Positions 1 through 8,622 are shown, counted from the stretch's first letter. The stretch: 64,000 bases of DNA from Subtercola boreus (GCF_003399625.1 NZ_NBXA01000002.1:1-64000); one strand, 5' to 3'. The notes: generated from the letters alone by a model not told the origin. Numbers and translations: made by a program.

Positions 1-2
1 GG

Positions 3-965
3 TTTGGGTATTCGGTTCGGGAGGTCGATGATCTTGCGATTCGGTACCGGGAGCACCTCGACCCTGACGGTACGGAACCCCGGGACGCGGACCTGTTCGA
101 ACGCCGCTTCCTGACGTTGACGCCGCACTGTTCGGGGATGACCCGTGTCACGGGGATGCTGACAGGCTCGATGGCCGGGATCATCGGCGCCGCCCTGGAA
201 CCCTTCACCTCCCCCCGGATCGTGTCCTTCCAACCCGACGCCCCGGAGCCGCTTGCTTCGGATACGTCCGATGGCAGCGCACAGGCTGACGCGACTACCG
301 CGGATGTTCGGAGTGCGGGTCAGAAACGCGCCGACGCTCTGGTGCAGCTGATCGAGCTGGGGGCGAAGGACCCAGCCGTGCCACGGCTGAATGGTGCGGC
401 TCCGACCGTGAACCTGCACGCCACCCTCGACGACGTGACCTCGGGGCGGGGTGTGGGCTGGATCGACGGGCTCACCGGTCCCGTCCCCTACAGCACCGTT
501 GAGACGCTCCTGTGTCACGGGGACGTCATCACGACCCTGTTCGGGGAGCACGGGCAGGTCCTCCAGCACGGAAAGACCCGGCGCCTGTTCACCACCGCCC
601 AGAACCGGGCCCTCGCCGCACGCGACGGCGGGTGTGTCTGGCCAGGCTGCAACGCACCACCGTCTTGGTGCGAGTCGCATCATGTCGACGGGTGGCTATC
701 GAAATCGCATCCGGGTGGGCTGACGGATCTCGACAATGGGGCCCTGCTCTGCCACTTCCACCACTCGAACGTGCACAAAACACGCTGGAAACTGACCATC
801 CGAAATGGCACCCCCCACGTCATCCCACCCGCGTCACTTGACTGGAATCAGACCCCGAGACCCTGCCAACAGAACAGGGCCAGGCAGTTGCCGCCCGGCC
901 ATCACCCACCAGACCATCGATCAGGCGACGGGCAGCAAGATGACCATCACAGCGACACCGGGTAA
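3..965 (+). CDS. DUF222 / 13E12-type HNH endonuclease-like protein, 5' truncated
   Basis: The frame is open from the window edge, so only the C-terminal ~320 residues are present. The visible N-terminal stretch (…REHLDPDGTEPRDADLFERR) is typical of the DUF222 domain found in actinobacterial 13E12-repeat proteins. The C-terminal part carries an HNH nuclease signature: a CVWPGC zinc-type pair, a CESHHVDGW core and a CHFHHSNVH motif. The His/Cys residues needed for metal binding and catalysis are all present, so this looks like an intact nuclease domain. Such genes are multi-copy in actinobacteria and their biological role is not established. It ends in a low-complexity tail rich in His, Pro and Gln. 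Family assignment is confident; the function is not. Confidence 0.9.
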   Translation, partial: FGYSVREVDDLAIRYREHLDPDGTEPRDADLFERRFLTLTPHCSGMTRVTGMLTGSMAGIIGAALEPFTSPRIVSFQPDAPEPLASDTSDGSAQADATTADVRSAGQKRADALVQLIELGAKDPAVPRLNGAAPTVNLHATLDDVTSGRGVGWIDGLTGPVPYSTVETLLCHGDVITTLFGEHGQVLQHGKTRRLFTTAQNRALAARDGGCVWPGCNAPPSWCESHHVDGWLSKSHPGGLTDLDNGALLCHFHHSNVHKTRWKLTIRNGTPHVIPPASLDWNQTPRPCQQNRARQLPPGHHPPDHRSGDGQQDDHHSDTG

Positions 966-1220
966 AACGACGCCCTCACCCGGGCCCTCCACCGACGACC
1001 TCTATCGGCGCCCTTCACCGACGTCATTTCGCGACGCCCTGCACCCGGCCAACACAGCCGACCATCCATGTTTCGTATCGTCGCCGGTCATCGCGCACCA
1101 CCGACCCAGCCATGCGCATCCAGAACCCATCCAGCCGACGGCAAGCCCGAAGGGCGCGGCAGCAGCGGTACCGCTAGCAGCAGCGGCGTCAGCATCACCC
1201 GAGTCGCCCGTCGACCGCAG
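966..1220. other. Intergenic region between converging genes, nothing recognised
   Basis: About 255 bases lie between the 3' ends of the HNH gene and the PAP2 gene. Frames stay open through it because the DNA is GC-rich, but the translations are low-complexity and match nothing I recognise. I see no clear hairpin with a T-tract, no promoter and no RNA gene. Confidence 0.5.
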
Positions 1221-2168
1221 TCAGGGCGCCGACCTGGCCACAGCTTTCGCGCGCTCGTGGTCTGCGCGCACCGTCAGATACAGCCGGTGCGCGGTGATCA
1301 CAAGTGCGAGCCAGGCGGCGCCGAGGATCCAGCCGGCAAGTACATCGGTGAACCAGTGGTGGCCGAGGAAGACGCGGCTGAGACCGATGGTCAGCGAGAA
1401 GAGTACTGCGGCGGAGATGAGAAGCACGCGGCTCCTCAGGCGTTCCTGGCGCAGGATGAGGAGGTATGCGATGATGCCGGCCACAACCACCGCGTTCAAC
1501 GTGTGCCCGCTCGGGAACGAGGGAGAGTACTCGTACGGCGGCACTGCTTCGGCGAGCGGGGGACGCACCCGCCCGATGAAGTCCTTTCCGGCGATCGTCA
1601 TCAGCAGTGATCCGCCGCCGGCTGCGACGATCAGGATCACCGGGGTCCACGATCGGCGGTGGATGCCGAGCACCAGCAGGGTGCCGACGGCCAGGATGGG
1701 CATCCCGATCGGCCCGGCTATGTCGGTGTACCCCGTGGCGATTGCGTCGAACCAGGGCGAGCGCAGGGTGATCGCGAAGTTCAGGAGGGGCTGGTCGAAC
1801 CCGGCGACCCCGTCAGCGTCGGTGACGGCGTCGTACACCTGCACAGCTGCGGCGCTGAATGCGATTGCGATGATGAGACCGACCACCAGTGTCACGATGA
1901 GCGTCGCATTCGGGCCCAGGCGGTTGTTGGCTCTTTCGGCCAGTCTCACCGTCTGGCGACCGAGAGGGGTGTACCAGTGCGTGAGGTCGGTGCTGCCGAT
2001 GTGGCGGTCTCTGCCCAGTTCGCCCCGGGGTCCTTGCTCGCTCGGCTGCCCCCTGAGCAACTCCTGGGGCTTCGTGCGGGGTTTGTCGCCGTCGGCGCCG
2101 CCTTGGGCGCTGCCGTGGGCACGGCCCTGGGCGCTGCCGCGGCCGGCGCCGGTGTCGTCTCGGGTCAT
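1221..2168 (-). CDS. PAP2-family membrane phosphatase
   Basis: A 315-residue integral membrane protein of the type 2 phosphatidic acid phosphatase superfamily, which dephosphorylates lipid phosphates or pyrophosphates at the membrane. All three signature motifs are visible: K195 with the following RVRPP (the KX6RP motif), PSFPSGH at 216-222, and SR…GHHWFTD at about 264-275, giving the catalytic histidines and arginines. About six hydrophobic segments start near residue 88. The N-terminal ~75 residues are Gly/Ala/Asp-rich, probably cytoplasmic and disordered. The start codon overlaps the stop of the upstream permease gene by 4 bases, so the two are probably translationally coupled. The substrate (undecaprenyl pyrophosphate, phosphatidate or another lipid) cannot be told from sequence. 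Confidence 0.93.
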   Translation of the reverse strand: MTRDDTGAGRGSAQGRAHGSAQGGADGDKPRTKPQELLRGQPSEQGPRGELGRDRHIGSTDLTHWYTPLGRQTVRLAERANNRLGPNATLIVTLVVGLIIAIAFSAAAVQVYDAVTDADGVAGFDQPLLNFAITLRSPWFDAIATGYTDIAGPIGMPILAVGTLLVLGIHRRSWTPVILIVAAGGGSLLMTIAGKDFIGRVRPPLAEAVPPYEYSPSFPSGHTLNAVVVAGIIAYLLILRQERLRSRVLLISAAVLFSLTIGLSRVFLGHHWFTDVLAGWILGAAWLALVITAHRLYLTVRADHERAKAVARSAP

Positions 2169-2953
2169 CGCTGGTGAACCTTCCTTCTACCGAAGTCTTC
2201 TACATCAGGCTTGAGAGTGACCGCGCCGATCAGACGCAGCAGGACGACGGCGGTGATCGCGCCAGCGGCGAGGATGCCCGCCAGCACGACGATCTGGAAC
2301 CGCCCGGCCTCGAGTGGCGAGACCCCGCCGAAGATCGCCCCGACGAAGGCGCCCGGCAGCACCACGATCCCGGTGGTCCGCGTCTGGTCGATCGAGGGGA
2401 CGATCGCCGAGAAGATGGCGCTCCTCGAGAGCTCCCTGGTGGACTCGAGCGGCCGGGCGCCGAGGGCGAGCCACCCTTCGACCTCGTCCCAGTGGTCACG
2501 CACGGTGGTGTGGAAGGTGCGACCGCTGAGGGTGGCGATACTCATCGTGTTACCGATGATGATTCCCCCGATGGCGAGCGCATAACGCGGCGAGAACTCG
2601 ATGGCGCCGGTCGCGAAGACGACCGCGAGAACGACGGTGTTGCCGGTGAACATGGCCAATGCCACGGAGATCAGCTGGGCACGATCGGCATGGATGCGCT
2701 GGGCCGCGGTGTAGACCGCCGCGACGAACATGACAACCAGTCCGAGCGTCACCCACAGCGGGTTCGTGATGATGCCGCTGAGCACAAGGCTGAGCGCGGC
2801 CAGTTGTAGAGCCCCTCTGAGGATCGCCCAGAACGGAGCGATGGGCCGGGGGACCCGCGATGCCGTGAGCACGACCACCGTCACTGCGGCGAGCAGCAGC
2901 ACGGCGACGAGAGTCGGCACGAGGCCGGCGAGGCCGCTCATCCAGGGGTCCAT
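2165..2953 (-). CDS. FetB/UPF0014-type ABC transporter permease
   Basis: A 262-residue polytopic membrane protein. The segments LGLVVMFVAAVYTAAQRIH, AIGGIIIGNTMSIATLSG and VVLPGAFVGAIFGGVSPLEA match the UPF0014/FetB family, whose E. coli member exports iron together with the ATPase FetA. I chose the ATG giving MDPWMSGLAGLVP because the ~140 residues upstream in the open frame are Arg/Pro-rich with no hydrophobic character, and this start puts the first membrane helix near the N-terminus. It is the first gene of a two-gene unit with the PAP2 phosphatase (4-base overlap). No FetA-like ATPase is adjacent, so the partner must be elsewhere if this works as an ABC transporter. Substrate not determined. 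Confidence 0.82.
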   Translation of the reverse strand: MDPWMSGLAGLVPTLVAVLLLAAVTVVVLTASRVPRPIAPFWAILRGALQLAALSLVLSGIITNPLWVTLGLVVMFVAAVYTAAQRIHADRAQLISVALAMFTGNTVVLAVVFATGAIEFSPRYALAIGGIIIGNTMSIATLSGRTFHTTVRDHWDEVEGWLALGARPLESTRELSRSAIFSAIVPSIDQTRTTGIVVLPGAFVGAIFGGVSPLEAGRFQIVVLAGILAAGAITAVVLLRLIGAVTLKPDVEDFGRRKVHQR

Positions 2954-3054
2954 AGTCTTCGACACTAGAGGCAGTGAGCCCCTTCGAGCCCCCATCGGAG
3001 TGCTCGGCCGGGCTCCCGGGAACACGGTCGGGTTCGGGTGCGATACTTCAACGC

Positions 3055-3303
3055 ATGACAGATGAGACGGATCCCGGCGAGGCAGCTCGCCGCGAGTTCC
3101 CCGATCCACCGATCGTCGTGCATGCCGGCGGTCGCACCTCACTGGCGGTCTTCGTGGCGGCGTGGGGCCTGCTGATCGTCTCTGTTCCGCTCTACGCGGC
3201 GTTCCTTCTCGGCACGCTGCCCGAAGTGCTCGTGATGGTCTCGAACCTCCAGGCCGCGGCGGCACAGAAGAGAGCCGCCCGGTTGGAGCGCCGGGGGCTC
3301 TGA
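3055..3303 (+). CDS. Small single-span membrane protein, unknown function
   Basis: An 82-residue protein starting MTDETDPGEAARREFPDPP. It has one strong hydrophobic segment (about residues 30-55, AVFVAAWGLLIVSVPLYAAFLL) followed by a short region ending in a basic tail (QKRAARLERRGL). The charge pattern suggests an N-out/C-in single-pass protein, though this is a prediction. It is divergent from the FetB-like gene with about 100 bases between. I do not recognise a named family. The longer frame upstream of this ATG crosses the divergent promoter gap and is unlikely to be coding. Confidence 0.7.
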   Translation: MTDETDPGEAARREFPDPPIVVHAGGRTSLAVFVAAWGLLIVSVPLYAAFLLGTLPEVLVMVSNLQAAAAQKRAARLERRGL

Positions 3304-3376
3304 GCCGGCGGCTGGCCTGAGGGCCGGACGACGGGCTGGTCGGATGCCCGGCTCGCCGCTCGCGGATCGTCATCGT

Positions 3377-4393
3377 TCAACTCCCGAGCGGGCCTGACCC
3401 GGCGATTCGCGTGTCGTGCGCCAGTCCGGCGACGATCGAGGCGAGAGCGTCGGTCGATGACACCCGGGGCTCCCAGCCGAGCACCTCCCGTGCCTTCTCT
3501 GTCGACATGATCGGAACGGTGGCCGCGATGTCCACCCAGCCCGGCGGGGTCGGCTGGATGCGCAACCGCCAGGTGAGCCAGACCAGGAACTTGGCCGCGA
3601 CGAGCCGCACCGGCACAGCCCGACGCGCTCCGATCACCGCGGCTATCGTCTCGGGGTCGAGCACCGGCTCGGCAGCGATGTTGAACGCCCCGCCGGTCCG
3701 GCGTTCGACCGCGCGCCAGAAGGCCTCGCCGACATCGCTGGCGTGCACGGCCTGGAAGACCATCTGCACAGGCAGCGGAACGACCGGAGGCCGCACGTAC
3801 TTCAGCCAGCCCATCGGCAGGCCGCCGAGGAAGAGCCCCCGGATCTCGTGCCCGGCTCCCTCCTGGAACACCAGCCCGGGCCGGAACCGGGTGAGAGCCA
3901 CGTCCGGGTGCTCGAGCTCGAACCGGTCGAAGGCCCTCTCGTTCACGGCTTTGTGACGTGCATAGTGCGAGGTGTGGATGCCTCCGGTCGGCCAGCTCTC
4001 GTCGACGCGCCTGTGTTTCGGGCCCGGGCTGTAGGCACCCACCGATGACGCGACGAGCACGTGTCCCACACCGGCTACGGATGCCGCGCCCAGCACGTTC
4101 GCCGTGCCGGTGACGTTGGTGCGCCACTGGCTCCTCTCGTCGTGGCTGGGCTGGAGTGCCCAGGCGAGGTGGATGACCGCGTCGGCCCCGGCGAAGGCCG
4201 CTGTGAGGGCGGCCTTCGCATCGGGCGCCCCGACATCCACGCTGTGCCATTCGGCACCCTTGTAGGGTTCGGCGTGGTCGTCCGGCAGGCGGCGTGCCAC
4301 CCCGACCAACGCCGTGACGCCCGGCGCGCCCTGCAACCGGCGGAATGTCGCCGTACCGAGGTTTCCTGTGGCTCCGACGACGACGACCTTCAT
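3377..4393 (-). CDS. NAD-dependent epimerase/dehydratase family protein (extended SDR)
   Basis: A 338-residue extended short-chain dehydrogenase/reductase. It opens with [20 protein letters not shown], the GxxGxxG-type nucleotide-binding loop of a Rossmann fold, and has a YARHK active-site motif (YxxxK) near residue 145, preceded by VASSVGAYSP supplying the catalytic Ser. The C-terminal half has the pattern of epimerase substrate-binding regions (FRPGLVFQEG, HASDVGEAFWRAVE). The substrate is unknown: NAD-dependent sugar epimerases, hydroxysteroid-type and reductase enzymes all share this layout. The start MKVVVV was preferred to an ATG four codons upstream because Rossmann proteins typically begin right at the first strand. 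Confidence 0.9.
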   Translation of the reverse strand: MKVVVVGATGNLGTATFRRLQGAPGVTALVGVARRLPDDHAEPYKGAEWHSVDVGAPDAKAALTAAFAGADAVIHLAWALQPSHDERSQWRTNVTGTANVLGAASVAGVGHVLVASSVGAYSPGPKHRRVDESWPTGGIHTSHYARHKAVNERAFDRFELEHPDVALTRFRPGLVFQEGAGHEIRGLFLGGLPMGWLKYVRPPVVPLPVQMVFQAVHASDVGEAFWRAVERRTGGAFNIAAEPVLDPETIAAVIGARRAVPVRLVAAKFLVWLTWRLRIQPTPPGWVDIAATVPIMSTEKAREVLGWEPRVSSTDALASIVAGLAHDTRIAGSGPLGS

Positions 4394-4484
4394 GCTGCAC
4401 CTCACCCGAGCGGCACGTGTGGCCGTTCACTCGATGTTCGCAGCCGCCGCCGCAACCGGCCAATCCACCCGTGGGGCTTGCGGC

Positions 4485-4560
4485 GCGCGGCCGTGTGGGT
4501 CAGGCGCGGCCGTGTGGGTCAGGTGCAGCCGTGTGGGGCACGTGCAGCCGTGTGGATCAG
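4485..4560. repeat. Tandem repeat, four 19-bp units
   Basis: Four contiguous 19-base units with consensus G(C/T)GC(G/A)GCCGTGTGGGTCAG occupy 4485-4503, 4504-4522, 4523-4541 and 4542-4560. Units 1 and 2 are identical; 3 and 4 differ from them by a few bases. The array fills much of the gap between the epimerase start and the azoreductase 3' end, and its last four bases overlap the azoreductase stop region. Confidence 0.9.
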
Positions 4561-5222
4561 GCGCTGGGCGTAGCGGCAGATGTTCCGAGCCGTGTCGCAG
4601 CCTCGGCAGCTGCCCGGTGGGCCGCGGCCAACTCTGCGTTGCTGCGGTCGAGCTGCGGAGCGAGAGCAGCCACACTGTCGGCGAGGGTCAGGCTCGTCTG
4701 GATGACGGTGATCTGCATTCCGAGGGCTGCGCCGAGGATCAGGCTGAGCGCGGGCACCTCGTGGTCCCAGTCGGCCGTGGGCGTGCCGGCGTCGTAGGAG
4801 GCGCCACGGCTCGAGAGGATGACCGCGGCTTTCCCCCTCATCGGCTGGGTGTCGACGTCGAACGGTGCGGTCACGGCCGGCACGTGGATGTGGTCGATCC
4901 AGGCCTTCAGCGTCGACGGGAGGGAGTAGTTGTAGAGCGGTGCGCCCACCACGAGAACGTCTGCCGCGACCAGTTCGGCGATGAGCTCCGCCTGCAGCGC
5001 CTCAGCCTCTGCAGGCGGGGTGGATCCTGCCGGGCGAAGGCGCGCTGGCCAGTGTAGGGAAGCGTCGGCGAGGTGCGGCACGGGCCGGGCGTGGAGGTCC
5101 CGGTAGGTGATGGTGTTCGACGGGTCCGCCTTCAGCCATGCATCGGCGAAGGTTCGGCCGATCGCCCGCGACCGGGAGCGCTCTGGGTCGGCGGAGGAGT
5201 CGAGGTGCAGGAGATGGGCCAT
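4557..5222 (-). CDS. azoR: FMN-dependent NADH-azoreductase family protein
   Basis: A 221-residue flavodoxin-like-fold protein of the AzoR/NAD(P)H quinone oxidoreductase family. The N-terminus MAHLLHLDSSADPERSRSR matches the FMN-phosphate-binding Ser loop, and APLYNYSLPSTLKAWIDHI (about residues 94-112) is the characteristic family motif around the flavin. LSSRGASYDAG near residue 137 is the second conserved flavin-site loop. These enzymes reduce quinones and azo compounds by two-electron transfer from NAD(P)H and act in the cytoplasm. It is followed at the 3' end by a 19-bp tandem array. A neighbouring VOC gene on the same strand, 9 bases upstream, suggests a small detoxification unit. Confidence 0.9.
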   Translation of the reverse strand: MAHLLHLDSSADPERSRSRAIGRTFADAWLKADPSNTITYRDLHARPVPHLADASLHWPARLRPAGSTPPAEAEALQAELIAELVAADVLVVGAPLYNYSLPSTLKAWIDHIHVPAVTAPFDVDTQPMRGKAAVILSSRGASYDAGTPTADWDHEVPALSLILGAALGMQITVIQTSLTLADSVAALAPQLDRSNAELAAAHRAAAEAATRLGTSAATPSA

Positions 5223-5231
5223 GACCTCACG

Positions 5232-6011
5232 TTAGCTCTCCCCCCGCATCACCGCGAACACGACGCCCTGCGGATCGGCCAGCACGGCCATCCGCCCGAT
5301 CCCGGGGATGTCGAACGCCGGTTGCAGTACGGTTCCGCCGAGCTCGGCAGCCCTGGCCGCCGTCTCATCGGGGTTGTCTGCCCCTAAGTAGACCAGCCAC
5401 ATGCTGGGCTGGTCGGCGTCCTGTTTCGGCATGATGCCGGCCGAGGACTTCCCGGAGGCGAAGAGCTCGGTGTAGGGGATGCCGCCGACGTCGGCGGTCT
5501 TCGGTTCGACTCCCATCACCGCGCTGTAGAAGGCCGCGGCTGCGGCCGGATCCGGAGCCTGCAGCTCGTGCCAGATCGGAGCACCGTGCTGGTTGACGAC
5601 GGCGGACCCGATGTGGCCGATCGTCTGCCACAGTCCGAATTTGGCGCCCGCGGTGTCGAACGCGATCGTCATCCGCCCCGAACCGGGGATCTCATCGACC
5701 GGGAACAGCACGGTGCCGCCCTCCTCGGCGACACGCTCAGCGGCGGCCTCCGCATCGTCGACGGCGATGTAGGTCTGCCAGCTCGGCGCATCACCGACCA
5801 TCTCGGGAGCCTGCTGCATCAGACCGGCGACATTCCGTCCGTCGATGGTGCTCATGTAGTAGGTCATCTCGCCCGCGCTGCCCGGCATCGGGTAGTCGTC
5901 GTACGACCACCCGAACAACCCGCTGTAGAAGGTTCGTGCCGAGTCGACGTCGGTCGTGACGAGGTCGATCCAGCAGGGCGCGCCCTGAACGTAGCTGTCG
6001 ACAGATGACAT
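5232..6011 (-). CDS. Two-domain VOC (glyoxalase/bleomycin-resistance) family protein
   Basis: A 259-residue protein made of two tandem vicinal-oxygen-chelate domains. The first begins GAPCWIDLVTTDVDSARTFYSGLFGW and the second begins GAPIWHELQAPDPAAAAAFYSAVMG at about residue 140; each has the beta-alpha-beta-beta-beta arrangement and the fold-typical FYS-GLFGW start. Similar double-VOC proteins are common in actinobacteria and are usually annotated as hydroxylase-like or glyoxalase-like proteins without a proven substrate. It ends 9 bases before the azoreductase on the same strand. Start ATG is at the edge of the gap shared with the AsnC-type gene. Confidence 0.9.
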   Translation of the reverse strand: MSSVDSYVQGAPCWIDLVTTDVDSARTFYSGLFGWSYDDYPMPGSAGEMTYYMSTIDGRNVAGLMQQAPEMVGDAPSWQTYIAVDDAEAAAERVAEEGGTVLFPVDEIPGSGRMTIAFDTAGAKFGLWQTIGHIGSAVVNQHGAPIWHELQAPDPAAAAAFYSAVMGVEPKTADVGGIPYTELFASGKSSAGIMPKQDADQPSMWLVYLGADNPDETAARAAELGGTVLQPAFDIPGIGRMAVLADPQGVVFAVMRGES

Positions 6012-6082
6012 GGTCGGTGCTCCACTTCTTCGGCGGCGCTCTGCGGTGAGTGCCAGTGCCTAGAAGTTACGCTGAATCAACC

Positions 6083-6553
6083 TCAGTTCACAATGTGATC
6101 GAACACAATGCTTGTGCGCGTGGCGGCGACGGCCGGGTGGGCCGAGAGGTTCGACACCACGAATTCCCGGAGGTGGTCGCTGTCCCGGGTGGCGACGTGG
6201 ATCACGAAGTCCTCCGCCCCGCCGAGGAAGAACAGCTCGACGACCTCTGTGCGGGTGCGGATCTCGTCGCTGAACGACGAGAGGTTGTGCCGGGCACCCG
6301 ACTTGATGCTCACGCTGATCAGCGCCTGCAGTGTGAAACCGAGTGCTGCGGGCGAGAGGCGCGCGGTGTAACCCGTGATCACACCGCGTTCCTCGAGCGA
6401 CCTCACGCGCGCGATGCAGGTCGACTGCGCGATGCCGGCCAGTTCCGCGAGGCGGCTGTTGGGCATTCGTGCGTTCTCCTTGAGGAGTTCGACGAGCGTG
6501 CTGTCGACCTCGTCCAGCGGTCCCGGCCCCCGTGGATTGTTCATTGTCACCAT
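6083..6553 (-). CDS. Lrp/AsnC-family transcriptional regulator, probable regulator of ald
   Basis: A 156-residue Lrp/AsnC-type regulator. An N-terminal winged helix-turn-helix (about residues 18-60, LVELLKENARMPNSRLAELAG then IAQSTCIARVRSLEERGVI) is followed by an AsnC-type effector-binding domain (QALISVSIKSGARHN…VIHVATRDSDHLREFV). I chose the ATG giving MVTMNN because AGGGAGG lies about 8 bases upstream of it; upstream frame residues run through the promoter gap. It is divergent from alanine dehydrogenase, the arrangement known for AldR-type regulators that activate ald in response to alanine. Regulation of ald by this protein is inferred from that arrangement. Confidence 0.92.
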   Translation of the reverse strand: MVTMNNPRGPGPLDEVDSTLVELLKENARMPNSRLAELAGIAQSTCIARVRSLEERGVITGYTARLSPAALGFTLQALISVSIKSGARHNLSSFSDEIRTRTEVVELFFLGGAEDFVIHVATRDSDHLREFVVSNLSAHPAVAATRTSIVFDHIVN

Positions 6554-6576
6554 CGGTTTCAGCCTCCCTGCCCGAA

Positions 6577-6675
6577 GAATACAGAATGGGGACGCCTCGG
6601 CGCAGCAGTATCTGCGGAAGTAATGTGTTGGAAACGCGCAATTCGCAGAATAGAGGCACCCGTGCACGACGGGTG
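6577..6675. promoter_or_regulatory. Divergent asnC-ald control region with inverted repeats
   Basis: Three elements stand out between the two divergent genes. GAATACAGAAT at 6577-6587 lies just upstream of the regulator. ATTCGCAGAAT at 6641-6651 is a 4-3-4 palindrome (ATTC/GAAT). CACCCGT-GCACG-ACGGGTG at 6657-6675 is a perfect 7-5-7 inverted repeat 33 bases before the ald start. Any of these could be an AsnC-type binding site or leader hairpin; the gene arrangement supports regulation but the exact site is a guess. Confidence 0.4.
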
Positions 6676-6707
6676 CACCACATCAGACTCTGCGAGAGAA
6701 GACGAAC

Positions 6708-7823
6708 ATGCGCGTAGGCATCCCGAGCGAGGTCAAGAACAACGAGGAGCGCGTGGCGATCACGCCCGCTGGCGTGCACGAGCTCTCCCGTCGCGGCCAC
6801 GACGTCGTCGTAGAGAGCGGTGCAGGTCTCGGATCGCGCATCACCGACGACGACTACATCGCCGCAGGCGCGAGCATCCTCGGCACCGCCGACGAGGTCT
6901 GGGCCCAGGCCGACCTGCTGTTGAAGGTCAAGGAGCCGATCGCCAGCGAGTACGGCCGGCTGCGGAGCGGCCAGGTTCTCTTCACCTACCTCCACCTCGC
7001 TGCCAGCCGCGAGTGCACCGACGCGCTGGTGCGCTCGGGCACGACGGCGATCGCCTACGAGACGGTGCAGCTGGAGAACCGCAGCCTCCCGCTTCTCTCG
7101 CCGATGAGCGAGGTGGCCGGCCGCCTGTCTGTGCAGGTGGGCGGGTACCACCTGATGAGTGCGGCCGGCGGTCGCGGTGTGCTGCTCGGTGGCGTGCCCG
7201 GCACGCGCAAGGCCAAGGTCGTCGTGATCGGTGGCGGCGTCGCGGGCGAGCACGCCGCGGCGAACGCGCTCGGCATGGGCGCGGATGTCACGGTCATCGA
7301 CCTCTCCCTGCGCCGCCTCCGCCAGCTCGAGGTGCAGTTCGGCGGGCGCATCCAGACCCGTGCGTCGAGTGCGTATGAGATCGCGGCCCAGGTGCGGGAC
7401 GCGGATCTTGTCGTCGGATCGGTGCTGATCCCGGGCGCCGCTGCGCCGAAGCTCGTCACCGACGAGATGGTCGCCGCGATGAAGCCCGGTTCGGTGCTCG
7501 TCGACATCGCCATCGACCAGGGTGGCTGCTTCGAGGGGTCGCACCCGACCACCCACGACGACCCCATCTTCCCGGTGCACAACAGCGTGTTCTACTGCGT
7601 GGCGAACATGCCGGGCGCGGTTCCGGAGACGTCGACCACGGCGCTCACCAACGCGACCCTGCCCTACGTGCTGACCCTCGCCGACAAGGGCTGGCAGCGC
7701 GCGATCGCCGACGACGCCGCCCTCGCGCGCGGTCTCAACGTGCACGACGGCCAGGTGACGAACGCGCTGGTCGCGTCGGCTCTCGGCCTGCCGTTCACGG
7801 CGCCGGAGACCTTCGCGGCCTGA
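6708..7823 (+). CDS. ald: Alanine dehydrogenase
   Basis: A 371-residue L-alanine dehydrogenase, the usual length of the family. It catalyses NAD-dependent reversible oxidative deamination of L-alanine to pyruvate and ammonia in the cytoplasm. Family hallmarks are visible: [20 protein letters not shown] at the N-terminus with the substrate Arg and Lys, [12 protein letters not shown] near residue 75, FTYLHLAA at about 94, the Rossmann loop [16 protein letters not shown] near residue 175, and [20 protein letters not shown] near residue 290. It is transcribed away from the AsnC-type regulator and followed by a 19-bp tandem repeat. High confidence. Confidence 0.97.
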   Translation: MRVGIPSEVKNNEERVAITPAGVHELSRRGHDVVVESGAGLGSRITDDDYIAAGASILGTADEVWAQADLLLKVKEPIASEYGRLRSGQVLFTYLHLAASRECTDALVRSGTTAIAYETVQLENRSLPLLSPMSEVAGRLSVQVGGYHLMSAAGGRGVLLGGVPGTRKAKVVVIGGGVAGEHAAANALGMGADVTVIDLSLRRLRQLEVQFGGRIQTRASSAYEIAAQVRDADLVVGSVLIPGAAAPKLVTDEMVAAMKPGSVLVDIAIDQGGCFEGSHPTTHDDPIFPVHNSVFYCVANMPGAVPETSTTALTNATLPYVLTLADKGWQRAIADDAALARGLNVHDGQVTNALVASALGLPFTAPETFAA

Positions 7824-7836
7824 CTCGCGGGGCGCT

Positions 7837-7913
7837 GGCGGCTCCGGATGGCTGGGGGCGGCTCCGGACGCCCGGAACGGTTCCGGATGCCCGGGACGGC
7901 TCCGGATGGCTGG
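7837..7913. repeat. Tandem repeat, four 19/20-bp units
   Basis: Four units related to GGCGGCTCCGGATGGCTGG occur at 7837-7855, 7856-7875 (one base longer), 7876-7894 and 7895-7913. Outer units are nearly identical; inner ones end in CCCGG. The array separates the converging 3' ends of ald and the TetR gene. Confidence 0.85.
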
Positions 7914-7918
7914 GGCGG

Positions 7919-8527
7919 TCAGGCTGCGAACGGGAACCACGACGGCAGCAGCTCGCCGTACAGCTCCAGGAACTCGTCGACGGTCGCGGGCTGAGCGGCG
8001 GGCAGCTGCAGCCAGGCCAGGATCGCTCCGACCGACCCGTCGGCGATCATCCGCACCGCCATCTCGGCGCGGAACTCCTCCTGCAGGGTTCCCGCGCCTC
8101 CAGGGGCTGTGCTCTCGTAGCGGATGGTGCCCCGTTTGACCAGCAGGCGGATGGATGCCTCGAAGTGCCCCGCGAGCATCGGATGAAGGCTCGCGGGGCC
8201 GCTGTTCTCGTCGAGGCCGAGAAGGTAGATCGCCCGGTGCGCGTCGATGTGTTCGAGCACAGAGCGCGTGACTCCGGCGATCGCCGCCGCCGCGCCTTCG
8301 GGGGGTACCTCGCTCAGGAACTCGGCCCGCAGCGCATCGAGTTCCTCCCGCAGAACGTCTTCGAGCAACGCGGTCGGTGACGAGGCATGGTCGTAGAACG
8401 TCGACCTGTTCACCTTCGCGACCGAGGCCACCTCCGAGGCCAGGATGTCGCTGGCGGGGGTGAGGGCGGCGAGTCCCAGGATGGCTCGGCGGAGGTTCTC
8501 GCGGCTTCGGCGCTGTCGGGCATCCAT
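7919..8527 (-). CDS. TetR-family transcriptional regulator
   Basis: A 202-residue TetR-type repressor. Residues 10-55 form the N-terminal DNA-binding domain ([14 protein letters not shown]…[20 protein letters not shown], with the helix-turn-helix ending in the typical [10 protein letters not shown]). The C-terminal ligand domain is not recognisable beyond general TetR helices. It is divergent from an SDR gene, and a perfect 18-bp palindrome lies 12 bases upstream of its own start. This supports autoregulation and control of the SDR. Effector unknown. Confidence 0.93.
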   Translation of the reverse strand: MDARQRRSRENLRRAILGLAALTPASDILASEVASVAKVNRSTFYDHASSPTALLEDVLREELDALRAEFLSEVPPEGAAAAIAGVTRSVLEHIDAHRAIYLLGLDENSGPASLHPMLAGHFEASIRLLVKRGTIRYESTAPGGAGTLQEEFRAEMAVRMIADGSVGAILAWLQLPAAQPATVDEFLELYGELLPSWFPFAA

Positions 8528-8538
8528 CGTCCCATGGT

Positions 8539-8556
8539 ATCCGACAGATGTCGGAT
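8539..8556. promoter_or_regulatory. Probable TetR operator, perfect palindrome
   Basis: ATCCGACA-GA-TGTCGGAT is a perfect 8-2-8 inverted repeat in the 95-base gap between the divergent tetR and SDR genes. Its size, symmetry and position between divergent starts fit a TetR-dimer operator. No binding evidence is available from sequence alone. Confidence 0.75.
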
Positions 8557-8622
8557 AAAAGGAGTACTATTAGGATCATTCGTTCGTATGGAACGTCTGA
8601 TTTAAGAGAGAAGCACGAGATC

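Noticed and set aside
805-2214. Plus-strand 469-codon frame across the HNH and PAP2 genes
   Set aside because: Overlaps an intact PAP2 gene on the other strand; sequence is compositional.
4485-7913. CRISPR array
   Set aside because: The repeats at 4485 and 7837 have no spacers and no cas genes nearby; units are contiguous tandem copies.
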